From assembly GCF_004345425.1 (NCBI RefSeq), contig NZ_SLVP01000005.1:1-64000 (forward strand): a stretch of DNA of 64,000 nucleotides, given 5' to 3'. The notes under the pieces are model-generated. The model worked only from the letters and a program-made list of their open reading frames with translations, was not told where the DNA came from and ran no database searches. The position numbers were made by a program, and so were the translations under genes. Each line of letters begins with the position of its first letter. Position 1 is the first letter of the stretch. Origin of the DNA: Paenibacillus sp. BK033 (GTDB lineage: Bacteria; Bacillota; Bacilli; Paenibacillales; Paenibacillaceae). This document shows positions 7,516-17,411 of the stretch, piece by piece.

Positions 7516-10500
7516 ATGCAAAGCTCGTCATTATCTTCATTTCATCCATCCCTTGCGGAATGGTTTGAGGCTTCGTTCGGCGAGCCGACCGACGTGCAAA
7601 AACAAGCTTGGAAAGCGATTACAGCTAGCGACAATACGTTGATTGCGGCTCCGACAGGCTCGGGCAAAACATTAGCCGCCGTTCTTCCGTGTCTCGATGG
7701 GATTGCCAAAATGAAGCAGCTGCAGCGTCAGGCCGGCGTAAGGCTGCTTTATATTACGCCGCTTAAGGCCCTTAATAACGATATCCATGATCATCTGGTA
7801 GCATTTATCGAACAGATCGATAAGCTTGCCGCATCAACGGATGCGAACTGGCCGGGACTCCGCAGCGGCGTTCGGACAGGGGATACGACCAGCTCGGTTA
7901 GATCCGCTATGTATCGGAAACCGCCGGATATTCTGGTCACTACGCCGGAATCCTTGTATATTCTTCTCACTTCCGAGAAAGGGAGGGAAATGCTAAAGAC
8001 GGTCTCTTACGCGATTATTGACGAGATTCACGATCTCGCAGCAGATAAAAGAGGAACGCATTTGTCCGTGTCGCTCGAACGGTTGGAGGAGTTATGCGGA
8101 AGACGGATTCAACGAATCGGCGTATCGGCAACGCAGAAGCCGCTTGCCCGCGTGGCAAGATTTCTTGGCGGCTGGCAGGAACCGGCAGGCAGTAGGAAAG
8201 ATGAGCAACAAGTGGCCGATAGTGAAGGATTCATTCATCCGCTAGGTCTAGTGCCGCGTCCGGTAACGATCGTGGAAAGCCATATGAGCAAAAAGCTTGA
8301 AGTAACGTTGACGATGCCTGATCAATCGCAGCCGATGCAGACCCGAGAAGCGGTGTGGCTGCCGATTCTGGACAGGCTGTTTGCGCTGATGTCCGATTGC
8401 CGTTCGGTCATTATTTTCGTAAACAGCCGAAGGTTATGCGAACGCTTATGTCTGCGGCTGAATGATCATGCCGGCTACGAGATGGCAAGAGCCCATCATG
8501 GGAGTATTGCCAAGGAGCGGCGGCTGGAAGTAGAGAGAATGCTAAAGGCAGGCGAGCTGCGCTGCATTGTGGCAACCTCCTCGCTCGAGCTTGGCATAGA
8601 CGTGGGGCATATCGAGCTGGTTATTCAGCTCGATTCTCCTATTGAGGCCGCATCCGGCATTCAGCGGATCGGCCGTGCGGGCCACGCCGTCGGCAGCGCG
8701 AGCCGCGGCGCGATGGTCGCCCGGCAGCGGGGCGTGCTGCCGGAGATGGCGGTGCTCGGCAAATTAATTGCCGAGCGAGATATCGAGCCGATCCAGATCC
8801 CGCGGGATCGGCTCGATGTCCTGTCGCAGCAGACGATCTCCATCGTTGCCGCGCAGGACATGGCGGTGGGCGAGCTGCACAGGCTGATCGCCCGAAGCGA
8901 CAGCTACCGAAGCTTTCCAATCGGCAGGCTTCGGGACATGCTGCAGGTGCTGGCGGGCTTTTATCCGTTTATGAGGCCGCTGCTCGATTGGAACCGTGAT
9001 ACGGATCAACTCGTGAAGCGGCGGAATACGATGATCGGCGCATTGACCGGCGCGGGTACGATTCCTTCAAGCTCGGCTTATCCGGTGCATCATGTGGACA
9101 GCCGCGTCCATCTCGGCGAGCTCGACGAGGAATTCGTTCAGGAGAGCCGCGTAGGGGATGTATTCCAGCTGGGCATGAACGGCTGGATGATTCGGCGGAT
9201 CGATAAGGATCGAGTCTATGTGTCCGAGGCGGGCAACCGCTTTAGCGAAATACCGTTTTGGCGTGCTGAAGGACTTGGGCGAACGTATGCGTTAGGCAAA
9301 AAAGTCGGGGCGTTTATCGCGGAAATCGAAGAGCGTCTCCAACGGGAAGACGAGGATAAGCTGATCGGCTGGCTGTCCGAGCATTATCAGATGGATGATT
9401 ATACGGCGCAGCAGCTCCTGTCTTTAATCGGTTCCCAGCAATCCTTCTGCGAGCTGCCGACGGATAAACGCATCGTCGTTGAGACCTACCGCGATCTGAT
9501 GAACCAAACGCATGTCATTATGCATAACCCGTTCGGCAGACGGCTCAACCGGACCTGGCTTCTGGCAATCGAGCGGCAGTTCGAGCTGCTGCTGCCATAT
9601 CGGCTGTACGGCAATGCAAAAGACAACGGCATCGAATTCGTTCTGCCGGAATGGGATTCCTCCTGGCTGCAGACTATTTGGGGGGTTACGCCAGGTCATG
9701 TGGAGCCGCTGCTGACCGAAGCGATTACGGGCTCGCCGCTTCTGGCGATTGCCTTCCGTCATATTGCCGAAACCTCGTTATTATTATCCCGCAGTTTCGG
9801 CAGAACACCGCTGTGGCAGAAGAGGCTGAGAAGCGAGGAATTGCTTCGTAATGCTTTGCCGTATGCCGAGCATTTTCCTTATTTGACGGAAGCGATGAAG
9901 GCTTGCCTGCATGAGTTTTTATCTTTGGATGATCTTCGCGCTTTGTTAACCGCCATTCAGGAGGGTGAGATTGAGGTGGTGGTGAAGGAGACGGAATATC
10001 CGTCCCCGATGGCTACCCAATTTCTGGCGGATTACGTGAATATGCGGATTTACGAAGGCGATGGGCTGGATCCGGCCATTCAAATGCAGCTTATGAATGT
10101 CAGCAAGGAGATGGCGGGCCGTTTGTTCGGCGAGCAGGCTATCCGCAGCGCTATTCCCGAGCAGGTGCTGGAAGCGGAGAGGCAAAGGCTCTCGGAACCG
10201 GAACCGGAGCTTCGTGAACCAAGCGACGTTATCCGTCTGCTGAAGCGCCGAGGCGATCTGGCTTCGGACGAGCTGATTCAGCTGTCTGGGACAAGGACGC
10301 TGGAATGGGCGGAGCAGCTTCTGCAAACCGGAGAGCTTGCGGTCTATCAACCATCGGAAGACACGCCGGAAGAGGAATACCGATGGATTTGCCGCGATGA
10401 ACGGGACATTTACGAAGCCTTTCCGGCGTCGGATGAAGCAGCTGCCTTTATCATCCGCCGGTTTGCCGATAACCGAATCGCCTTTACCGAGCTTGAGCTA

Positions 10501-11928
10501 TGCGAGCGTTATCCCAAGCTGCCGTTAGCGGAAGCGAAGAGACTAATCGACAAGCTGCGTGAGGAGGGCAGCCTCGATCAGGCGCCTTTTGCGGCGTCGC
10601 CGGAGGAAAGGATCTGGTCGACCCGGCGAGCGGCGGAGCGTATGATCCGTCTCTCGATTGGGGAAGCCCGCAAGCAGATACAGCCGGTATCCGCAATCCG
10701 CTGGTGTGCTCAGATTGCGCTTCGTCAGCACGCGCTGCAAGGTACGCAGCTTCGCGGGAGCGAAGGCATCAAGCTTGTGATCGAGCGTCTGCAGGGTATT
10801 TTTCTGCCGTTATCGCATTGGGAAACGGTTATTTTCCCTTCCCGCGTTGCGGATTACCGGAAGGATGAGCTTGATCTGCTGTGCGCAACGGGGGAAGTCA
10901 TCTGGATCGGCAAGAAGCAGCCGGACGAAAAGGAAGGGAAAGTTGCTTTCTTCCTCGCAGGCAGCCGTTCGATCTATGAGCCTTATCTGGCGGAGAGCAG
11001 GGAAAAAGCCGCGTCGCATCCGGAGCTGCTCGAGCTGTTGAAGAAGAGCGGGGCAAGCTTCCTTACCCGACTGGCGAGAGAGACCGGGAAGCTTCCGACG
11101 GAGGTGTTGTCGGCGTTGCTGGAGCTTGCTTGGGAAGGCCATGCCTCCAATGACCAATTTGCTCCCCTGCGGCTATTAACGCTAAAGAAAAGCAAGGATT
11201 GGGCAAAGACCGGATCGGGACTCGGCAGATGGTACTGGACCGGCAGTCTGGAAGAGGCTTCGCCGGAAGAAGGGCAATCCGGGAATACGTCTACGGATAC
11301 GGACTCGCCGGAGATGTATTGGATCCGCCATTTGGTGGGGACGTACGGAATCGTTACCAAGGAGTTGACCGCTTCGGTTACGCCTTACAGCTGGGACCGT
11401 CTTCAGCCGGTTCTCCGAAAGCTCGAGGAATGGGGTACGTTGACGCGCGGATTGTTTATCGACGGATCGATAACGATGCAGTTTACGACACCGGAGATTG
11501 CCGAGCTTATTCGTAAACCATTCTCTTCGGGAAGCCCTGCGCAAGAGACGCTTACGCTGTTGTCGGCGGTAGATCCGGCCAATCCGTTTGGCTTGATCAT
11601 GGAATGGCCGGAGAGCAAGGATTGTTCCTTTGCCAGAAAGCCCGGGCATTTTCTCGTTATACGGGGAGATCAATGGCTGTACTGGATGGAGAACAACGGC
11701 AAAAGGATCCATACGATGGATCCTCAGGAATCCTCCAAGCCTCCTTCGTCAGAGGAGATGAAATGGATTTTTATGACGCTGCTTCGCCGCCAGCATCTCT
11801 CGAAGATTGTGGTGGAACGCTGGAACGGAGAGACGGTAGCGTTGACGGAGGAAGGAAGGCTGCTGAAGGAAATTGGAGCGGAGAGCGATCAGAAGTCGCT
11901 TGTATTATGGCAAAGCCAATTGAAATAG
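7516..11928 (+). CDS. lhr: Lhr-family large ATP-dependent helicase
   Basis: A 1470-residue superfamily 2 helicase, close to the roughly 1500 residues of full-length bacterial Lhr. Motif I APTGSGKT has its Lys at residue 51. Motif II is DEIH at 169-172, motif III SATQKP, and motif VI QRIGRAGH. The helicase core spans about 1-420, followed by winged-helix/beta-barrel modules and the long C-terminal extension typical of long-form Lhr, proposed to act in DNA repair. The frame also allows GTG at 7483 (AAAGGA only 3 bases away). I prefer ATG 7516 with GGAG 9 bases upstream. ABC exporter genes follow after 34 bases. Confidence 0.9.
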   Translation: MQSSSLSSFHPSLAEWFEASFGEPTDVQKQAWKAITASDNTLIAAPTGSGKTLAAVLPCLDGIAKMKQLQRQAGVRLLYITPLKALNNDIHDHLVAFIEQIDKLAASTDANWPGLRSGVRTGDTTSSVRSAMYRKPPDILVTTPESLYILLTSEKGREMLKTVSYAIIDEIHDLAADKRGTHLSVSLERLEELCGRRIQRIGVSATQKPLARVARFLGGWQEPAGSRKDEQQVADSEGFIHPLGLVPRPVTIVESHMSKKLEVTLTMPDQSQPMQTREAVWLPILDRLFALMSDCRSVIIFVNSRRLCERLCLRLNDHAGYEMARAHHGSIAKERRLEVERMLKAGELRCIVATSSLELGIDVGHIELVIQLDSPIEAASGIQRIGRAGHAVGSASRGAMVARQRGVLPEMAVLGKLIAERDIEPIQIPRDRLDVLSQQTISIVAAQDMAVGELHRLIARSDSYRSFPIGRLRDMLQVLAGFYPFMRPLLDWNRDTDQLVKRRNTMIGALTGAGTIPSSSAYPVHHVDSRVHLGELDEEFVQESRVGDVFQLGMNGWMIRRIDKDRVYVSEAGNRFSEIPFWRAEGLGRTYALGKKVGAFIAEIEERLQREDEDKLIGWLSEHYQMDDYTAQQLLSLIGSQQSFCELPTDKRIVVETYRDLMNQTHVIMHNPFGRRLNRTWLLAIERQFELLLPYRLYGNAKDNGIEFVLPEWDSSWLQTIWGVTPGHVEPLLTEAITGSPLLAIAFRHIAETSLLLSRSFGRTPLWQKRLRSEELLRNALPYAEHFPYLTEAMKACLHEFLSLDDLRALLTAIQEGEIEVVVKETEYPSPMATQFLADYVNMRIYEGDGLDPAIQMQLMNVSKEMAGRLFGEQAIRSAIPEQVLEAERQRLSEPEPELREPSDVIRLLKRRGDLASDELIQLSGTRTLEWAEQLLQTGELAVYQPSEDTPEEEYRWICRDERDIYEAFPASDEAAAFIIRRFADNRIAFTELELCERYPKLPLAEAKRLIDKLREEGSLDQAPFAASPEERIWSTRRAAERMIRLSIGEARKQIQPVSAIRWCAQIALRQHALQGTQLRGSEGIKLVIERLQGIFLPLSHWETVIFPSRVADYRKDELDLLCATGEVIWIGKKQPDEKEGKVAFFLAGSRSIYEPYLAESREKAASHPELLELLKKSGASFLTRLARETGKLPTEVLSALLELAWEGHASNDQFAPLRLLTLKKSKDWAKTGSGLGRWYWTGSLEEASPEEGQSGNTSTDTDSPEMYWIRHLVGTYGIVTKELTASVTPYSWDRLQPVLRKLEEWGTLTRGLFIDGSITMQFTTPEIAELIRKPFSSGSPAQETLTLLSAVDPANPFGLIMEWPESKDCSFARKPGHFLVIRGDQWLYWMENNGKRIHTMDPQESSKPPSSEEMKWIFMTLLRRQHLSKIVVERWNGETVALTEEGRLLKEIGAESDQKSLVLWQSQLK

Positions 11929-11962
11929 GCATGCTATCGTATATAGGAAAGGGGTTCTACGC

Positions 11963-13711
11963 GTGCAGCACATGATGAAGTATGTGAGAAAATACGGCCT
12001 GCTGTTCACCTTTTGCGTCCTGCTCGTCAGCGTTGAGGCATTGGCGGATTTGCTTCAGCCGACCATGATGTCGCATATCGTGGACGAAGGGGTTGCGACC
12101 AAAGAGATGGATAAAGTGCTTCATTTCGGAGGTTATATGCTGCTGATTACGCTCGGAGGCGCTATTGCGGCATCCGGCCGCAATATTGTCTCCAGTATCG
12201 TATCCCAGCGGTTTGGCGCAGAGCTTCGCCAGGATTTGTTCGAGAAAATTCAAGGGTTAAGCTTTGAAAGCGTAGACCGCTTCGACCGTGCCTCGCTCGT
12301 TACAAGGCTTACCAACGACGTGACGCAGGTTCAAAACTTCGTCAACGGCATGATGCGGATTTTTGTCAAAGCTCCCATGCTTTGCATCGGAGGGTTTATT
12401 ATGGCCTTCCGGTTAAACCCGTACTTATCCATCGTTCTTATGATCGTCATTCCGATCGTTGGTTTGATGATTGTGCTTAACATGAAGGTAGGCTTGCCAT
12501 TATTCTTGAAGGTGCAAAATGCGTTAGACCGGTTAAACGGCGTTATGCGCGAATATTTGTCCGGCGTAAGAGTTGTGAAAGCCTTTAACCGGTTCGACCT
12601 CGAGGTCGATAAATTCAACGGGATCAACAAGCAATATGAAGCCCGGTCCACTTCCGCTCAGCGGGTCATGGCTGTATTCGGTCCAGGCGTTACGCTGACG
12701 ATGAATATCGGAATTGTTGCCGTTATCTGGCTCGGCGGCATCCGGGTCAACGACGGACATACCCAGGTCGGTCATATTATCGCGTTCGTTAACTACATGA
12801 CGCAGATTCTGTTCTCGCTGACTGCAATGACGATGATTTTCAACATGTTCGTTCGGGCGAAGGCGTCAACGGGCCGGATTGTGCAGGTGCTTGCGGAGAC
12901 CAATCCCATGATGGACCCTGCTCGGCAATCTGCCGTGAAGGAGCTGCAGGGCAAAGGCGCTATCGAATTCGACAACGTCAGCTTTTCTTATGAAGGACCT
13001 GACGGCGAGCCCGTGCTTAAATCGATCAGCTTCAGCTGCCAGCCCGGGGAGACCGTTGCCATCATCGGATCAACCGGCTCGGGAAAAAGCACGCTGGTAA
13101 ACCTGATCCCCCGATTCTATGACGTTACGGAAGGGGCGGTGCGGATTAACGGCATCAACATTCGGGAAGTCGATGCCCACGAGCTGAGAGAGAGGATTGC
13201 CATTGTGCCTCAGAAGTCGGTGCTGTTCACCGGTCCGGTTGTGGACAATATCCGGATCGGCAAGCAGGACGCGTCTATGGAGGAGGTCGTGGATGCGGCC
13301 AAAATGGCTTCGGCGCATTCGTTTGTTTCCGAGCTGCCTGAGCAGTACCATACCATGATTGGCCAAGGCGGCGTGAACTTCTCCGGCGGGCAGAAGCAGA
13401 GGATTTCGATTGCGAGAGCGCTGATCCGGAAGCCGGATATTCTTATTCTCGACGATTGCACAAGCGCGCTCGACAGCGCGACCGAAGCATCGATCAAACG
13501 TGCGATAAGCGATTACGCTAAAGGAGTTACCTGTCTGCTCATTGCCCAGCGCATTTCCTCCGTGAAGGATGCGAGCACCATCATCGTAATGGACGACGGA
13601 GAAATAGTAGGCATGGGCAATCATGACCGTTTGATGCAGGATTGCCAGGTTTATCAGGAGATTTACCGTTCGCAGATCGGCAAGGAGGTGGACAACCATG
13701 CCTCAGCCTAA
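11963..13711 (+). CDS. ABC exporter half-transporter (degenerate-site subunit)
   Basis: A 582-residue fused membrane-plus-ATPase protein of the multidrug/lipid exporter class. Six transmembrane helices lie in about residues 1-310 and the nucleotide-binding domain in about 335-575. Walker A GSTGSGKST has Lys375. The signature is FSGGQKQR. In Walker B (LILDDCTSALD) Asp498 replaces the catalytic Glu, as in the degenerate half of heterodimeric exporters such as TM287/288 or BmrCD. The start is GTG at 11963 after AGGAAAGGGG; ATGs lie 3 codons later. It overlaps the next half-transporter by 14 bases, so the two form one complex. Substrate unknown, drugs possible. Confidence 0.92.
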   Translation: MQHMMKYVRKYGLLFTFCVLLVSVEALADLLQPTMMSHIVDEGVATKEMDKVLHFGGYMLLITLGGAIAASGRNIVSSIVSQRFGAELRQDLFEKIQGLSFESVDRFDRASLVTRLTNDVTQVQNFVNGMMRIFVKAPMLCIGGFIMAFRLNPYLSIVLMIVIPIVGLMIVLNMKVGLPLFLKVQNALDRLNGVMREYLSGVRVVKAFNRFDLEVDKFNGINKQYEARSTSAQRVMAVFGPGVTLTMNIGIVAVIWLGGIRVNDGHTQVGHIIAFVNYMTQILFSLTAMTMIFNMFVRAKASTGRIVQVLAETNPMMDPARQSAVKELQGKGAIEFDNVSFSYEGPDGEPVLKSISFSCQPGETVAIIGSTGSGKSTLVNLIPRFYDVTEGAVRINGINIREVDAHELRERIAIVPQKSVLFTGPVVDNIRIGKQDASMEEVVDAAKMASAHSFVSELPEQYHTMIGQGGVNFSGGQKQRISIARALIRKPDILILDDCTSALDSATEASIKRAISDYAKGVTCLLIAQRISSVKDASTIIVMDDGEIVGMGNHDRLMQDCQVYQEIYRSQIGKEVDNHASA

Positions 13712-15560
13712 CGGAACCGGCCCCGGCAATAACAGCACAGCGCGCGCCGAGGTTAATGTGCCGATGGGAGGCCGTCCAGGCGGTCCCGGATTTGGCGGAC
13801 GCGGCGGACCTAAGCAAAAACCGAAAAACTTCCGAGCGACGTTAATGCGCTTATGGGGGTATTTGAGCGGCGAGCGTAAGCAGCTTGCCTTGGTATTCGG
13901 CTTCATCCTGATCGATTCCGCCATTATGCTGCTTGGACCGTATTTAATTGGCGTATCCGTAAACGCGATGGCAGGAGGCCAAGGCGCCGTCGATTTTGGT
14001 CTGCTGCACCTTGTGCTGTTTGCCCTGGTTGCGTCTTATTTGGCGGATGCATCGCTCAGCTTCCTTCAGGGATGGATGATGGCGGGGATCTCCCAGAGGA
14101 TCGTCAGCCGGCTTCGGCGCACCTTGTTTGAGAAGCTGCAGCGATTGCCGCTTGTTTATTTCGATACGCGCCGGCACGGCGAATTGATGAGCCGTCTTTC
14201 AAACGATATCGACAACGTCAGCACTTCCGTCTCGCAAACCTCGGCGCAGCTGATGACGGGATCCATCGCCTTGCTCGGGTCGCTGATCATGATGCTGGTG
14301 CTGAGCCCGCTATTGACGCTTGCAAGCCTGATTACGGTGCCGCTGGTTTTCCTGCTTGCCCGAACGATTACGAAACGAACCAGCGCCTTGTTCAAAAACC
14401 AGCAAGCGCAGCTGGGACGGCTAAACGGTCAAGTCGAGGAGACGATTACCGGCTTCCAGGTAGTGAAGGCCTTTAACTATGAAGCGACCTCGATAGCCGA
14501 TTTCCGCAAAGACAATGACGAGTTGTGCAAAGTAAGCACGAAGGCGCAAATCTGGTCCGGCTTTATGATGCCGCTGCTCAGCGTGATTAACAATATCGGC
14601 TTTGCGGCCGTAGCGATAGTCGGCGGGGTTATGGCCGTGCACGGGATGATTACGGTGGGGATTATCGCCAGCTTCCTAAGCTATTCCCGGCAGTTCGTCC
14701 GGCCGATGATGGATTTGGCGAACACGTACAACGTTCTTCAATCGGGGATTGCAGGAGCGGAGCGCGTATTTGAGGTGCTTGACGAGAAGGAAGAGGTCGA
14801 GGATGCACCAGATGCCATCGAGCTTGGTTCTCCCAAAGGCGAGGTTGTGTTCGAAAACGTGCAGTTCGGCTACCGCAGCGACGTGCAGATTCTGAAAGGC
14901 GTCAGCTTCAAGGCGGAAGCCGGCAGCAGCACGGCCTTGGTTGGACCAACCGGAGCGGGGAAAACAACCGTTATTAACCTGCTCAGCCGGTTCTATGACG
15001 TGACTGGCGGGCGGATCCTCATTGACGGGAGGGACATCCGGGATTACACGAGGGACAGCCTTCGCCGGACCTTTGGCATTGTGCTTCAGGATACGTATTT
15101 ATTTTCCGGTACGGTGAAGGAAAATCTGAAGTACGGCAAGCCGGAAGCAACGGATGAGGAGGTTCGGAGAGCGGCGCGCATGGCGGGGGCGGACGGTTTC
15201 ATCCGGCGCTTGCCCCAGCAGTACGACACACCGCTTACGGAGAACGGGGGCAACCTGAGCCAAGGACAGCGGCAGCTGCTCGCCATTGCAAGAGCCATTC
15301 TCGCGGAGCCGTCGATTCTCATTCTGGATGAGGCGACCAGCAGCATTGATACACGGACCGAGCTCCGTATTCAGGAAGCGATGCTTCAGATGATGGAGGG
15401 GCGCACCAGCTTTATCATCGCCCACCGCCTGTCCACGATTCAGAATGCCGATACGATTCTCGTTATCGACAAGGGAACGATAGCCGAGAAAGGCTCCCAC
15501 AGCGAACTAATGGAGAAGGAAGGCCTTTATTACGGCATGCACCGGAATTTAACGGTATAA
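13698..15560 (+). CDS. ABC exporter half-transporter (catalytically competent subunit)
   Basis: A 620-residue partner of the preceding gene. An unusual Gly/Pro-rich N-terminal extension (about residues 1-45, with GGRPGGPGFGGRGG) precedes six transmembrane helices (about 55-345) and the ATPase domain (about 375-615). Walker A GPTGAGKTT has Lys422 and Walker B LILDEATSSID keeps Glu545. The signature is LSQGQ rather than LSGGQ, which pairs with the Asp of the partner to give one non-canonical ATP site. AAGGAGG precedes the ATG inside the end of the upstream gene. A terminator follows, closing the unit. Confidence 0.92.
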   Translation: MPQPNGTGPGNNSTARAEVNVPMGGRPGGPGFGGRGGPKQKPKNFRATLMRLWGYLSGERKQLALVFGFILIDSAIMLLGPYLIGVSVNAMAGGQGAVDFGLLHLVLFALVASYLADASLSFLQGWMMAGISQRIVSRLRRTLFEKLQRLPLVYFDTRRHGELMSRLSNDIDNVSTSVSQTSAQLMTGSIALLGSLIMMLVLSPLLTLASLITVPLVFLLARTITKRTSALFKNQQAQLGRLNGQVEETITGFQVVKAFNYEATSIADFRKDNDELCKVSTKAQIWSGFMMPLLSVINNIGFAAVAIVGGVMAVHGMITVGIIASFLSYSRQFVRPMMDLANTYNVLQSGIAGAERVFEVLDEKEEVEDAPDAIELGSPKGEVVFENVQFGYRSDVQILKGVSFKAEAGSSTALVGPTGAGKTTVINLLSRFYDVTGGRILIDGRDIRDYTRDSLRRTFGIVLQDTYLFSGTVKENLKYGKPEATDEEVRRAARMAGADGFIRRLPQQYDTPLTENGGNLSQGQRQLLAIARAILAEPSILILDEATSSIDTRTELRIQEAMLQMMEGRTSFIIAHRLSTIQNADTILVIDKGTIAEKGSHSELMEKEGLYYGMHRNLTV

Positions 15561-15564
15561 CTGG

Positions 15565-15606
15565 ATGGCGGGACCTATTCGCTAAGAAGGGTCCCGCCAT
15601 TTTTCG
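15565..15606 (+). terminator. Terminator of the ABC exporter operon
   Basis: ATGGCGGGACC (15565-15575) pairs perfectly with GGTCCCGCCAT (15590-15600) and is followed by TTTTT. Confidence 0.85.
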
Positions 15607-15632
15607 TCATTCTTTCATGAGGATTCTATCAT

Positions 15633-15662
15633 TTGTGCTCTCTAGCAAAAATTTGATATACT
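15633..15662 (+). promoter_or_regulatory. Candidate promoter for the GH18-like stalk protein gene
   Basis: TTGTGC (15633-15638), an 18-base spacer, and TATACT (15657-15662), 63 bases before the start at 15726. The -35 match is only moderate. Confidence 0.4.
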
Positions 15663-15725
15663 AGGGCCGTTGCTTTACTGCTTCCACTTGTTGGTAGAAT
15701 CAGGGTAGAGCATGGGAGGTTTTAG

Positions 15726-17036
15726 ATGATTAATCAATGGGGAATCAAATCAGCCGCGGCCGTACTGGCTCTTGCCTTGTTAACGAGCGGTGTCGCAGAA
15801 GGGAAAGCCGAGTCCGCGGCTGCCGTGACGGCTACGGCGACGTCGGCCGTACCTGCGAAGACCACGATTCTATTAGACGATGTAGAGCTGCCTTTCGATA
15901 GTCCGCCAATTATCGTAAAAGGCGTTACTTTTGTTCCGTTCCGTACCATCGGCGAAGCGCTTGGCCTTCAGAAGGTCGTCTGGGACGAGAAGACGCAGAC
16001 CGTTACCGCGGAAGGCTCCAAGCAAGGCAAAGCGGTAAAGCTTTCCATGAAGCTTGGCAGCGGGACTGCCGTCGTAAACGGGACAAACGTAAACCTGCCG
16101 GCTGCGCCAATGATGCGAAATAATCGCGTGCTTATTCCGTTAAGCTTTTTCAGCACCCAATTCGGCGCTCAGGTTGGCTGGAGCCAGTCAACCAATACCG
16201 TAACGATCAAATCGCCGAAAAAAGCGATGCATCTGCGCACATTCTACGCGTTATCCTCGTTCGCGGAGCGGGATCTGGTCAATTCCGCGAACTCCGTTGC
16301 ATACGGCTGGAGCCGGATCGACCGCGACGGCAACTTTACGCTCGAGGGCACCGAATACCGGGTTCCGGAGCCTAGCGGCGATATCACGCCGCAATCGCTA
16401 GTAAGCGATGCTGCGAACAAATCGATCAAGCCTTACTTGATGGTCTATTCCCTTGACGGGCAAAACGAACTGACGACGATGATGGGCAGCGAGACGCTTC
16501 GGGCCAATTCAATCAGCGGCATAACAAAAGCAATTTCGGATTACGGCTTTGGCGGCGTTGTCCTGGATTTTGAAGGGCTTGGCTTCCAAATGGACAAGAT
16601 TGAGCAGCAGAAGCTGCTTAACGGGTACGTGAAGCAGCTGAAGGATGCACTCCCGCAGGGTATAGCCTTGTCTCTTGTCGTGCATGCGCCAAACAGCGCT
16701 TATCAAGGCTATGATTACAAGACGCTGGCCAGCCTGGCGGACGACCTTGTTCTGATGGCCTATAAATACAATCCTTCCGGGACGGCGGCTCAAGTGCCGA
16801 ATCCGAATAATAAGGTAAATGAAGCCATTCAGCTGGCTTTAAAAGCCGGCGTGCCCAAATCGAAGCTATTGCTTGGCATCGATTTGAGTGCGGAAACTCC
16901 GCAGTCGATTGACGACAAGCTTGGCCTTGCCAAGCGTTATCAGTTGAAAGGCGCGGCATTATGGCGCCTCGGCTTGTACAGCAAATATTCGCCCGATATG
17001 ATTCCGGCCATTAATAAATCCGTTATAAAAGAATAG
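15726..17036 (+). CDS. Secreted stalk-domain protein with glycoside hydrolase 18-like domain
   Basis: A 436-residue exported protein. A signal peptide occupies about residues 1-27 (cleavage near VAEGKAES). A copper-amine-oxidase-N-like stalk domain follows at about 46-160 (VPFRTIGEALGLQKVVWDEKTQTV; RVLIPLSFFSTQFGAQVGW). About 175-435 form a TIM-barrel resembling GH18/YaaH-type enzymes, with GFGGVVLDFEGL carrying the candidate catalytic Glu and a late LVLMAYKYNPSG strand. GH18-type barrels of this kind act on peptidoglycan or chitin. The catalytic motif is the shortened D-x-E form, so the substrate is uncertain. It has its own promoter and terminator. Confidence 0.85.
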   Translation: MINQWGIKSAAAVLALALLTSGVAEGKAESAAAVTATATSAVPAKTTILLDDVELPFDSPPIIVKGVTFVPFRTIGEALGLQKVVWDEKTQTVTAEGSKQGKAVKLSMKLGSGTAVVNGTNVNLPAAPMMRNNRVLIPLSFFSTQFGAQVGWSQSTNTVTIKSPKKAMHLRTFYALSSFAERDLVNSANSVAYGWSRIDRDGNFTLEGTEYRVPEPSGDITPQSLVSDAANKSIKPYLMVYSLDGQNELTTMMGSETLRANSISGITKAISDYGFGGVVLDFEGLGFQMDKIEQQKLLNGYVKQLKDALPQGIALSLVVHAPNSAYQGYDYKTLASLADDLVLMAYKYNPSGTAAQVPNPNNKVNEAIQLALKAGVPKSKLLLGIDLSAETPQSIDDKLGLAKRYQLKGAALWRLGLYSKYSPDMIPAINKSVIKE

Positions 17037-17046
17037 TCTTACGGCC

Positions 17047-17093
17047 AATCAGCGGCAGAATGGATGTCTATCCGGTTCTGCCGCTGATTTTTT
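17047..17093 (+). terminator. Terminator of the stalk/GH18-like gene
   Basis: AATCAGCGGCAGAA (17047-17060) pairs perfectly with TTCTGCCGCTGATT (17076-17089) and leads into a T run. Confidence 0.88.
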
Positions 17094-17163
17094 CGGAGAG
17101 CCCGAACCCTATCCTATCATTCTCATATTACTAGAGTAGCTGAGAGGAAAGGGGGGGATCGCC

Positions 17164-17367
17164 TTGGGAGTGCTGTTTCCGATTGAAATTCCTGAGGTTC
17201 TGGAGGCCGCGAAAAAGAAAGCTAAGCTTGTCGTGCTTAAAACGGTTTCCGGCGAAGAGATTGTAGGTCGCGTCGTGGCCGTGAAAAAAGGAGTCGTCGT
17301 ACTCAAAGCGTTTCACGCGAAGATTTATGTGGCCCTGAACAAAATCATTGCCGTCATTGTCCGCTGA
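17164..17367 (+). CDS. Small Sm-like beta-barrel protein (hypothetical)
   Basis: A 67-residue protein with TTG start (17164) eight bases after AAAGGGGGG. After a short helix (PEVLEAAKKKAK) the sequence is almost all beta: LVVLKTVSGEEIVGRVVAVKKGVVVLKA then IYVALNKIIAVIV. The short strands with Gly at the bends suggest a minimal Sm/LSM-type barrel, possibly binding nucleic acid. That is a fold inference with no family assigned. It faces another tiny beta-barrel-like gene, and the two share one long symmetrical terminator. Confidence 0.7.
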   Translation: MGVLFPIEIPEVLEAAKKKAKLVVLKTVSGEEIVGRVVAVKKGVVVLKAFHAKIYVALNKIIAVIVR

Positions 17368-17368
17368 G

Positions 17369-17411
17369 GCTAGCACAAAAAACCGCGTAATTCGCGGTTT
17401 TTTTGCTAGCA
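17369..17411. terminator. Bidirectional terminator between two small convergent genes
   Basis: A near-perfect palindrome: GCTAGCA, A-tract, CCGCG, loop TAATT, CGCGG, T-tract, TGCTAGC. A-tract and T-tract flanks give a poly-U tail on either strand. It overlaps the stop codon of the minus-strand gene at 17406. Confidence 0.88.
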
